This document shows, one piece after another, positions 1 to 5,546 of a stretch of DNA of 10,000 nt. This DNA is from Rheinheimera sp. (GTDB lineage Bacteria > Pseudomonadota > Gammaproteobacteria > Enterobacterales > Alteromonadaceae). The first letter of the stretch is position 1; each line of letters starts with the position of its first letter. The notes beneath the pieces are model-generated. The model did no database searches. It was not told the origin of the DNA and saw only the letters and a program-made list of their open reading frames with translations. The position numbers and the translations under genes were made by a program. The stretch lies in contig NZ_JAIWOI010000169.1 of the NCBI RefSeq assembly GCF_020217005.1, positions 1 through 10,000 of the forward strand. The letters are read 5' to 3'.

Positions 1-953
1 TAGAAGCCGCTATCCAGGTGTTGGATAAAGTAGGCTGTAACTTTAACTATGAATATGTTGAAGCTGGCTTAACTGCTTTAGAAACTACCGGTGAATTACT
101 GCCACAGGCAACGCTGGACGCTATTGCCCGCAACAAAATCACTTTAAAAGGCCCTTTAACTACACCAGTAGGTGAAGGTTTCACTTCAATTAACGTGACT
201 TTGCGTAAAAAGTTCAACCTGTACTCTAACGTTCGTCCGGTGATTTCGTTCAAAGGCACTAAAGCGCGCTACGAAAATATCGATATTATTACAGTGCGTG
301 AAAACACTGAAGGCATGTATTCAGGTGCTGGCCAGATTGTGAAAAACGAAGGTGAGCTGGCTGAAGCAATGAGTGTAGTGACCCGCGAAGGTTCTGAACG
401 TATTGTTGAGTTCGCCTTTGAATTGGCTCGTCGCGAAAAGCGTAAAAAAGTCACTATTGTTCACAAAGCCAACATCCTGAAATCTACTTCTGGCCTGTTC
501 TTAAAAACTGCCCGTGAAGTAGCGTTACGTTACCCTGATATTCAGGCCAGCGAGATGATCGTTGATAACGCTTGTATGCAGCTGGTGATGAACCCACAAC
601 AGTTTGACGTCATTGTGACCACCAATCTGTTTGGCGATATTTTATCTGACTTATGTGCGGGTTTAGTCGGCGGTTTAGGTATGGCACCAGGTGCGAATAT
701 CGGCAAAGACTGCGCTATTTTTGAAGCAGTACACGGTAGTGCGCCGGACATTGCAGGTAAAAACCTGGCCAACCCAAGCTCGGTGATTTTAGCTTCTATC
801 CAGATGCTGGAATATCTGGGCATGAAAGATAAAGCAGAAAAAATTCTGGCCGCTTTAACTGATGTGATTGCATCAGGTGACCGTACCACCCGTGATTTAG
901 GCGGTAGCCACGGCACGACAGACTTTACAGCAGCTATGCTGGAACGTTTATAA
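1..953 (+). CDS. NAD-dependent isocitrate dehydrogenase, 3' partial (5' end outside the window)
   Basis: Cytoplasmic TCA-cycle enzyme of the isocitrate/isopropylmalate dehydrogenase family, oxidatively decarboxylating isocitrate to 2-oxoglutarate. The reading frame is open from base 3 (E-A-A-I-Q-V-L-D-K) with no stop upstream, so the true start lies before the window; GTG at 18 is an internal valine. About 316 codons are visible and the family is near 335 residues, so roughly the first 19 residues, including the usual PGDGIGPE-like start, are missing. Visible landmarks are ENTEGMYSG (substrate loop), VHKANILKST with the catalytic lysine, VDNACMQLVM, the family signature NLFGDILSDL and GLGMAPGANIG. 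In HGSAPDIAGK, Asp-Ile (747-752) occupies the place where NADP enzymes such as E. coli Icd carry Lys-Tyr, which argues for NAD as cofactor. Isopropylmalate or tartrate dehydrogenase is a less likely alternative. The gene ends in TAA followed at once by an intrinsic terminator. Confidence 0.93.
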   Translation, partial: EAAIQVLDKVGCNFNYEYVEAGLTALETTGELLPQATLDAIARNKITLKGPLTTPVGEGFTSINVTLRKKFNLYSNVRPVISFKGTKARYENIDIITVRENTEGMYSGAGQIVKNEGELAEAMSVVTREGSERIVEFAFELARREKRKKVTIVHKANILKSTSGLFLKTAREVALRYPDIQASEMIVDNACMQLVMNPQQFDVIVTTNLFGDILSDLCAGLVGGLGMAPGANIGKDCAIFEAVHGSAPDIAGKNLANPSSVILASIQMLEYLGMKDKAEKILAALTDVIASGDRTTRDLGGSHGTTDFTAAMLERL

Positions 954-961
954 GCACGTTG

Positions 962-986
962 AAAACCGCCTCAGGGCGGTTTTTTT
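962..986 (+). terminator. Rho-independent terminator of the isocitrate dehydrogenase gene
   Basis: A perfect 9-bp stem, AAAACCGCC (962-970) with GGCGGTTTT (975-983), encloses a 4-nt TCAG loop. It ends in an unbroken run of seven T (980-986) and begins 8 nt after the stop codon. Confidence 0.93.
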
Positions 987-1077
987 ATAGCTGCGACTTG
1001 TTCAATCCAGAAAACAGCGCAGAGTATTCAGCTTAAATTTTATGATTAAAATTTTTTAACTTCGGGGAGTTATATCG

Positions 1078-1722
1078 ATGTATCAGTTGTACTATTCACC
1101 AAGCACCGCCAGTATGGCACCCCATATTCTGTTGGAAGAACTGGGTGTACCTTATGAGCTGGTGTTAACGGACACAGCCAAAGGTTCACATAAAACAGCT
1201 GACTATCTGGCATTAAACCCTAACGGCACTATTCCAACCTTGCTCGATCAGGGTCAGGTTATTTTTGAAACTGCAGCTATTTGCCTGCATTTAGTCGACA
1301 GCCACCCGGATAAGAAACTATTCCCCGCGCCAGGTACTCTGCAACGTGCACAAGCCTACAAATGGCTGATTTGGTTGTCCGCCACCTTACAAAGCACTTT
1401 AGTGGTGTATTTTTATCCTGAGCGTTGGGTGAGTTCAGAGCAAAATGCAGCTGATGTAAAACGTCATGCCCAGCAAAAAGCCCAAGGCTTGCTAGAACAA
1501 ATGGACAAACATTTAGCCAGTCACTGTAGCCCCTGGTTTTTAGGTGAAGAGTTTTCGCTGGTCGATATTTACGCCATGATGTTATGTCGCTGGACTCGTC
1601 ACTTCGACGATAAAAAAGCACGGGATTACCCTTTTATCGCGCTCTGGGTACAAAAGGTATTAGCCCGCCCTGCAGTGCAAAAAGTGATGGATTATGATGG
1701 CTTAGTGAAGCCTTATGTATGA
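1078..1722 (+). CDS. Glutathione S-transferase family protein
   Basis: A 214-residue soluble protein with the two-domain GST layout, predicted to conjugate or bind glutathione in detoxification or redox metabolism; the substrate is unknown. The N-terminal thioredoxin-like domain (about 1-78) contains YYSPSTAS near the glutathione-activating site, the conserved cis-proline in NGTIPTLL (Pro53) and the gamma-glutamyl-binding ETAAI (Glu64-Thr65). The helical C-terminal domain (about 87-210) contains the fold-stabilising N-capping box S-x-x-D in FSLVDIY (Ser160, Asp163). No cysteine lies in the usual Beta-class active-site position near residue 10, so serine or tyrosine chemistry is more likely. 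The start is well supported by GGGGAG (1064-1069), 8 nt before ATG. The gene is flanked by terminators on both sides and appears to be transcribed alone. A TATGAT hexamer at 1041-1046 is a possible -10, but there is no convincing -35. Confidence 0.9.
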   Translation: MYQLYYSPSTASMAPHILLEELGVPYELVLTDTAKGSHKTADYLALNPNGTIPTLLDQGQVIFETAAICLHLVDSHPDKKLFPAPGTLQRAQAYKWLIWLSATLQSTLVVYFYPERWVSSEQNAADVKRHAQQKAQGLLEQMDKHLASHCSPWFLGEEFSLVDIYAMMLCRWTRHFDDKKARDYPFIALWVQKVLARPAVQKVMDYDGLVKPYV

Positions 1723-1724
1723 CA

Positions 1725-1750
1725 AAGGCAGGGATTATCCCTGCCTTCTT
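1725..1750. terminator. Intrinsic terminator between the convergent GST and rlmM genes
   Basis: A perfect 10-bp stem, AAGGCAGGGA (1725-1734) with TCCCTGCCTT (1738-1747), has a TTA loop and starts 2 nt after the GST stop. The forward-strand tail, CTTCTTTCTTTA, is T-rich but interrupted. On the reverse strand the tail is only TTTGTC, so it should serve GST better than rlmM. It is the only terminator-like hairpin in the 55-nt gap between the two gene ends, so it may act in both directions. Confidence 0.78.
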
Positions 1751-1777
1751 TCTTTATTGGTTTTGCAAAAAGCTGTA

Positions 1778-2848
1778 TTAAAACTTCCTCACATGCACTG
1801 TCACTTCCTCGCGGTCGTGGTACAAGTGTTTGGCCTGAAACTCTACATCAAGCCCAGCTTCGTCTAACTTTTGCTGCATCATCTCCAGCACTTCAACCAC
1901 AGTTTCGTAGCGTTTTTTCATTGGCAGTTTCAGGTTAAAAATACTTTCCTGACACCACTCGTTGATCAACCAATCACAGACCAACTGCCCCACACGCTGA
2001 GGTTTTTCAATCATGTCGCACACCAGCCAGTACACGTTTTTCTTATCCGGGCTGAATTTAAAACCGTCAACCTGGAAGTGTTTGACCTGGCCTGTGTCCA
2101 TTAATGACTGCGCCATCATACCGTTGTCTATAGCTGTGACCATCATGCTGCGTTTCACCAGCTGATAAGTCCAGCCACCAGGACAAGCGCCCAAATCCAC
2201 AGCTCTCATACCGGAAGTTAGACGGGTGTCCCATTCATCTTTTGGAATGAACTGAAGAAAAGCTTCTTCCAGTTTTAACGTGCTACGGCTTGGTGCATCA
2301 GCAGGAAATTTTAACCGCATAATACCGTTTTCCAGCGGGCTGTTATTTTCCGGGTAAGAAATCCCTAAATAAGCACTGCTGCCACTTAGCATAAATAAAT
2401 GCAGCACAGCAGCACGGGAGTTTTCTTTTTGCAGCAGTACACCCGCTTTACGTAATGACTGGCGTAGCGGCACTGTCAGTTTACGCGCCAAAGTTGATAA
2501 AGTTTTGCCGTCGTTGGTTTCAGGGTATTCCACCCTGATCTCACCAAAAGCAGACAGTTCAGCCGCTAAAGCGGATTCAACTACAGTGGTAATACGATCA
2601 GCAGGGTCTAATTGCAGCAAATCGTCCACCAGTAAAAACCACTGACGTGCAAAGATTAAGTTCGTGAAGTCATAGTCACGGTAAAACGCAGCTAAAGCAT
2701 CACTGTCATAAGCTTCAAAAATGACAAAAGCTGCGTCTTTGGTCAGTTTGCAAAAACCAAACACCTCTTGCTGCGACGCTTTATCCTGAATTTCACCGGC
2801 ACATTCTTTCTCAAAACCTGAACGGCAATACAGCAAAAGTTGGTTCAT
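1778..2848 (-). CDS. rlmM: 23S rRNA (cytidine-2498-2'-O)-methyltransferase RlmM
   Basis: SAM-dependent enzyme that 2'-O-methylates C2498 in the peptidyl-transferase loop of 23S rRNA. It is 356 residues long, close to the roughly 366 of E. coli RlmM. The N-terminal half (about 1-180) corresponds to the THUMP-containing RNA-binding part. The C-terminal Rossmann-like methyltransferase domain has the SAM motif AVDLGACPGGWTYQL (about 216-230). Lys192 in STLKLEEAF, Asp278 in VCDMIEKP, Lys307 in NLKLPMKKRY and a glutamate in DREEVTVHVR (347/348) fit the K-D-K-E tetrad of the RrmJ/FtsJ-type 2'-O-methyltransferases. The start ATG has a strong GGAGGT 5 nt upstream (2854-2859), which sits partly in a hairpin loop. 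It lies 81 nt downstream of the DUF423 gene on the same strand, the order also found in E. coli (gcvA-ygdD-rlmM), and converges on the GST gene. Confidence 0.96.
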   Translation of the reverse strand: MNQLLLYCRSGFEKECAGEIQDKASQQEVFGFCKLTKDAAFVIFEAYDSDALAAFYRDYDFTNLIFARQWFLLVDDLLQLDPADRITTVVESALAAELSAFGEIRVEYPETNDGKTLSTLARKLTVPLRQSLRKAGVLLQKENSRAAVLHLFMLSGSSAYLGISYPENNSPLENGIMRLKFPADAPSRSTLKLEEAFLQFIPKDEWDTRLTSGMRAVDLGACPGGWTYQLVKRSMMVTAIDNGMMAQSLMDTGQVKHFQVDGFKFSPDKKNVYWLVCDMIEKPQRVGQLVCDWLINEWCQESIFNLKLPMKKRYETVVEVLEMMQQKLDEAGLDVEFQAKHLYHDREEVTVHVRKF

Positions 2849-2868
2849 GCTGCACCTCCATGTGCAGC
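2849..2868 (-). promoter_or_regulatory. Hairpin over the rlmM ribosome-binding site
   Basis: The 20 nt immediately 5' of the rlmM ATG can fold into a perfect 7-bp stem, GCTGCAC (2862-2868, read on the minus strand) with GTGCAGC (2849-2855), and a 6-nt ATGGAG loop. The Shine-Dalgarno GGAGGT (2854-2859) has its GGAG in the loop and its last GT in the stem. This is seen directly in the sequence; any effect on translation is inference. Confidence 0.5.
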
Positions 2869-2929
2869 ACCCTGACGGGCAGCCTGCGTCTGTGAAAATT
2901 GTCTATCCTGCCAATTTTTCATCTTCATC

Positions 2930-3316
2930 TTATTTCCTGATCCAAGGGCTGATGGCCAAAGCCAGCCAGCTTAAAATAAGCAACTGGCCGCCTAAAGGTG
3001 CCAGAGCAGAAACATGTAAAGGCAGCTTAAATACGCCAGCTACCAGAGTATAAACAAAGGACCAAAGCCCTATTTGCATAGCGCAGGCGCAGATGCGACT
3101 GAACCATGGGCTTTGTTGTTGCAGCTTGTCAAAGGCCGATAAGGTCAATAAAGCCAAGGCATGAAAAGCTAAGATAAAACCCGCACTTAACAGCACTGCC
3201 AGTTGCTCTGTCGCTATAGTGCCACGCCATAAATGCATTAAAGCAGCGGCTGAACCTACAGTGACAGCGCCATAAAAGGCAGCCAGGCTTGCGTTAATCT
3301 TCCAGAATACGTTCAT
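2930..3316 (-). CDS. DUF423 family inner-membrane protein (YgdD-like)
   Basis: A small hydrophobic protein of 128 residues, function unknown. Four membrane segments are apparent at about 9-29, 39-60, 72-95 and 104-123. Family hallmarks are LAFHALALLTLS (about 49-60; E. coli YgdD has a similar FHTLAIL stretch) and LAPLGGQLLILSW in the last helix. The usual N-terminal GAFGAH motif has diverged here to AVTVGSAAALMH, so this is an outlying member. The chosen ATG (3314-3316) has GGAG (3325-3328) 8 nt upstream; an in-frame TTG one codon earlier is possible but less likely. The start overlaps the end of the hydrolase gene by 23 nt, which suggests translational coupling. Its place between gcvA and rlmM matches ygdD in enterobacteria. 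Confidence 0.85.
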   Translation of the reverse strand: MNVFWKINASLAAFYGAVTVGSAAALMHLWRGTIATEQLAVLLSAGFILAFHALALLTLSAFDKLQQQSPWFSRICACAMQIGLWSFVYTLVAGVFKLPLHVSALAPLGGQLLILSWLALAISPWIRK

Positions 3317-3938
3317 CAATAAAACTCCGACTCAGACGAGCTGCTTGTGCAATAAGTTGCTGCTGACTAATACCTGATTTCTTTAATGGTACAAAGTCAT
3401 GATCACCACTTGGTAACCAATTTATTTCTAGCAGAGGCCAGATTTTATCAGCCAGTTCATCTTTATTGCCAAATGGATCCCGCTCACCTTGCAGCACCAG
3501 TACAGGCCTTGTTAAAGCGGCAAAGTGCTCAGTTCGCCAACTATGCTTTTTCGGTGGATGAAAAGGATAACCAAAAGCTATCACGCCTTTTACGTGCGCA
3601 GGCAGCAGCTCTGAGGCTGCAAGCAGTGTAGCTACCCGCCCCCCCATAGATTTACCTGCAATAAACAAAGGCAAATCTGCAGGTAATTGGCTTATTTGTT
3701 CAACAAGTTCTGCCACTAACACCGGCATTTTCGGCGGCAATTGCCTGCTGCCTGCCAAGGTCTTTAGCATATAGGTAAAATTAAATCCCCAGACTTCAAT
3801 CCCCACTGCGGCTAGCTCTTTGGCCAGTTGCAGACAAAAATCTGACCGCACTGAAGCACCAGCACCATGACAGAGCAGCAATCTGGCAACAGCTTTATCA
3901 GCGTTAACAACAAAACTTTGAGCTAATAACTCCGCCAT
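3294..3938 (-). CDS. Alpha/beta hydrolase of the TEX30/KANL3-like family
   Basis: A 214-residue cytoplasmic protein with no signal peptide, resembling bacterial relatives of animal TEX30 and KANSL3 (short alpha/beta hydrolase domain). Visible elements are HGAGA (24-28) after the first strand, which usually forms the oxyanion hole; the nucleophile elbow GKSMGGR with Ser97; LQGERDPFG with the likely acid Asp154; and SGDHDF with the likely catalytic His180. The triad is therefore intact and an esterase or thioesterase-like activity is plausible, but the substrate is unknown. The ATG starts 3 nt after the gcvA stop, with only a weak GGA (3946-3948) upstream, so it probably relies on ribosomes finishing gcvA. 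Its 3' end overlaps the DUF423 gene. In E. coli no such gene lies between gcvA and ygdD. Confidence 0.88.
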   Translation of the reverse strand: MAELLAQSFVVNADKAVARLLLCHGAGASVRSDFCLQLAKELAAVGIEVWGFNFTYMLKTLAGSRQLPPKMPVLVAELVEQISQLPADLPLFIAGKSMGGRVATLLAASELLPAHVKGVIAFGYPFHPPKKHSWRTEHFAALTRPVLVLQGERDPFGNKDELADKIWPLLEINWLPSGDHDFVPLKKSGISQQQLIAQAARLSRSFIDERILED

Positions 3939-3941
3939 CTG

Positions 3942-4874
3942 TTAATCCGGCGTTGAATTATTAAAATGTTGTTCGGCAAAATCCTGCTGATCCAGTTCAA
4001 CCTGCTTTGCCATCCATTGCCTGAACGCGACAATTTTACCCAGCTCAGTCTGATTTTCACGGCAGACCAGATAGTGCGAGTCTTTACTTAGCAGTACATG
4101 ATGAAAAGGCACTATTAAACGGCCAGAGTTAATGTCGGGTCTGGCCATAACGTTATGGGCCAAAGCCACCCCCTGTCCATGTATAGCCGCCTGCAATACC
4201 ATAGCAGTGTGCGAAAAAATGGGCCCCTGATTCACATTAAAGTTTTTAATACCCTGACTGACAAACCAGTCTTTCCAGGCCTGACGTGAACCATCGTGCA
4301 ACAAGGTATGGTGGCGTAAATCCGCTACTTCTTTTAGTGGTTTAGTGCCGTTTAACAACAAAGGTGAACAAACAGGCAGCAGATATTCAGTGTGCAGTTT
4401 GTCTGCATGTAAATTACGCCAGTTGCCACGACCATAATAAATAGCCACGTCCACATCGTCTGTTAACGAACCTTCGTCGGAGTCAACCGCTTTAATACGC
4501 ACATCTATATCGGAATGTTCTTCACTGAATAAACTTAAACGTGGCACCAGCCACTGAATAGCGAAGCTTGGCTGCAAGCTTACTGTAAGAGAACCTTTTG
4601 CTCCCCGGGCTAATAACTTTTCAGTAGCTTCATGCAGCTGCAAAAAAATTTCTTTAATGTCTAAAAAGAAACTCTGACCTTCTTCAGTTAACAGCAATGA
4701 GCGGTTTTTCCGCATAAAGAGCTTTAGACCTAAATGGTCTTCCAGCGCTTTGATCTGGTGACTAATAGCAGCCTGAGTGACAAACATCTCTTCAGCTGCT
4801 TTGGTAAAACTCAGATGACGGGCCGCAGTTTCAAAAGCTTTTAACGCATTTAATGGGGGTAAGCGCCGAACCAT
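3942..4874 (-). CDS. gcvA: LysR-family transcriptional regulator GcvA
   Basis: DNA-binding regulator of the glycine cleavage system. In E. coli GcvA activates gcvTHP with glycine present, represses with purines via GcvR, and represses itself. The protein (310 residues from the chosen start; E. coli about 305) is near-collinear with E. coli GcvA: RLPPLNALKAFETAARHLSF, the winged helix-turn-helix FTKAAEEMFVTQAAISHQIK (about 23-42), KNRSLLLTEEGQSFFLDIKE (about 56-75), and in the ligand domain DDVDVAIYYGRGNW, YLLPVCSPLLL and GPIFSHTAMVLQAAIHGQGV. ATG at 4874 is preferred over the in-frame TTG at 4883: GAGG (4884-4887) lies 9 nt before the ATG but directly abuts the TTG, and MVRRLPPLNAL aligns with the start of E. 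coli GcvA. It is the first gene of a tight reverse-strand cluster. No glycine cleavage genes are in the window. Confidence 0.95.
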   Translation of the reverse strand: MVRRLPPLNALKAFETAARHLSFTKAAEEMFVTQAAISHQIKALEDHLGLKLFMRKNRSLLLTEEGQSFFLDIKEIFLQLHEATEKLLARGAKGSLTVSLQPSFAIQWLVPRLSLFSEEHSDIDVRIKAVDSDEGSLTDDVDVAIYYGRGNWRNLHADKLHTEYLLPVCSPLLLNGTKPLKEVADLRHHTLLHDGSRQAWKDWFVSQGIKNFNVNQGPIFSHTAMVLQAAIHGQGVALAHNVMARPDINSGRLIVPFHHVLLSKDSHYLVCRENQTELGKIVAFRQWMAKQVELDQQDFAEQHFNNSTPD

Positions 4875-4923
4875 AGTCCGCAACCTCAGAAAGGGTGGTA
4901 TTCAATTATTTTTTCTAATGCGA

Positions 4924-4929
4924 ATTATA
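4924..4929 (-). promoter_or_regulatory. Candidate -10 element of the gcvA promoter
   Basis: The minus strand reads a perfect TATAAT here, about 50 nt upstream of the gcvA ATG. No good -35 is found at 16-18 nt (TGGTTT at 17 nt matches only weakly), which would suit an activator-dependent or weak promoter. The CTAAT at 4915-4919 would fall just downstream, near the transcription start, a sensible position for autorepression. Only the hexamers are seen; the regulation is inference. Confidence 0.45.
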
Positions 4930-4982
4930 AAGAAAGGTGCGACTTTAAACCAGCCACGCCTTTGAGATTAGCTGGATTTATT

Positions 4983-5214
4983 TAACCTGAACTCGGGTTA
5001 ATGAGTGTCGATACTTTTCGGTTTAACTAATAAAATCAATTAATTAAAGATACATTTGTTAAACGCTGAAATCTTAATGGACTGAATGAGCAGATTTTTG
5101 TGGATCTCAAGGCGCTTTGTCGTAAGCCATAGCAAGCTATGGCTAGGCAGAGCAAGGCACAGAGGCGCGAAAAGATGCCTATTCAGCGACGCGGCTTATC
5201 CCGAGTTCTGGTTA
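4983..5214. repeat. 232-bp segment bounded by inverted repeats; possible MITE-like element
   Basis: The left end (4983-5001, TAACCTGAACTCGGGTTAA) and the reverse complement of the right end (5196-5214, TAACCAGAACTCGGGATAA) match at 17 of 19 positions. Weaker similarity runs about 11 nt further in, including a shared GTCG. The right repeat abuts the yggX stop codon at 5215. The left part of the interior (about 5002-5081) is AT-rich; the right part is a long imperfect palindrome. There is no transposase and no clear target-site duplication. The same 19-mer does not recur elsewhere in the window, so a dispersed repeat family cannot be shown from here. Confidence 0.6.
5082..5186. repeat. 105-bp imperfect palindrome with an 8-bp perfect hairpin at its centre
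   Basis: The ends are CTGAAT (5082-5087) and ATTCAG (5181-5186). The arms can be aligned with mismatches and small gaps throughout, and the core is AGCCATAG (5125-5132) with CTATGGCT (5137-5144) around a CAAG loop. The whole can form a long cruciform in DNA or a hairpin in RNA on either strand. On the minus strand it would lie in the 3' region of the mutY-yggX transcript, where REP-like structures often stabilise RNA or slow polymerase. There is no T-run, so it is not a standard intrinsic terminator. Confidence 0.65.
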
Positions 5215-5484
5215 TTAAGCTTTAGGAACGTAACCTTCGATCTGAACTTCTTTGCCTTCAAATAAAAATTGCTGCATTTGCTCTTCCAGCAATTTACGAT
5301 GTTCCAGATTCATCATATTCAGCTTTTTTTCGTTGATCAGCATAATTTGCTTAGCCTGCCATAAAGACCAGGCTTCTTTGCTGATGTTATCGAAGATTTT
5401 TTTGCCAAGCTCCCCCGGGTACAGCTGAAAATCTAAACCTGCTGCTTCTTTTTGCAAATAAACACAAAATACCTGACGGGACAT
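5215..5484 (-). CDS. yggX: Probable Fe(2+)-trafficking protein YggX
   Basis: A small cytoplasmic protein (89 residues, family about 90) linked to iron handling and protection of Fe-S clusters from oxidation. It matches the family along its whole length: MSRQVFC with the conserved Cys7, [40 protein letters not shown] and [13 protein letters not shown]. The ATG is preceded by GAGGTGAAG (core GAGG 5491-5494). It lies 62 nt downstream of mutY on the same strand, the order also found in enterobacteria, and MutY carries an Fe-S cluster, so the linkage makes functional sense. A TACAAT hexamer at 5521-5526 (minus strand) could give an extra internal promoter, but no -35 is evident. The mltC gene that follows yggX in E. 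coli is absent; the inverted-repeat segment begins right at the stop codon. Confidence 0.96.
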   Translation of the reverse strand: MSRQVFCVYLQKEAAGLDFQLYPGELGKKIFDNISKEAWSLWQAKQIMLINEKKLNMMNLEHRKLLEEQMQQFLFEGKEVQIEGYVPKA

Positions 5485-5546
5485 TCTTCACCTCAATGCT
5501 TAGCTTCTAAAAAGGCCGATATTGTAAACGACTTCAGCAAGGGCTG

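Larger units (their letters stand above)
4875..5214. other. 340-bp intergenic region between yggX and gcvA
   Basis: No protein-coding ORF with a credible start is seen here. The part nearest gcvA (4875-4982) contains the probable gcvA leader and promoter: a TATAAT hexamer on the minus strand and CTAAT pentamers at 4915-4919 (+) and 4967-4971 (-). CTAAT is the core reported for GcvA-binding sites in E. coli, so autoregulation is possible. A third CTAAT lies at 5027-5031. The remainder (4983-5214) is a segment bounded by inverted repeats with an internal palindrome. There is no intrinsic terminator with a T-tract after yggX, so read-through from mutY-yggX into gcvA is possible. Confidence 0.6.

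Noticed and set aside
542..916. 124-residue reverse-strand reading frame inside isocitrate dehydrogenase
   Set aside because: It is fully covered by the clearly conserved forward gene, has no family features, and is a shadow frame.
2895..2918. AAAATTG/CAATTTT inverted repeat between the DUF423 gene and rlmM as a terminator
   Set aside because: The stem is short and AT-rich with a 10-nt loop and no T-tract after it on the minus strand; it is probably chance.
4875..4883. TTG start of GcvA three codons upstream
   Set aside because: The GAGG motif directly abuts this codon, so it cannot serve it, and the ATG start matches E. coli GcvA.
4884..5214. A GcvB-like small RNA divergent from gcvA, as in enterobacteria
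   Set aside because: No forward-strand stretch resembles the G/U-rich, CA-repeat GcvB core, and no terminator with a T-tract ends a short transcript here.
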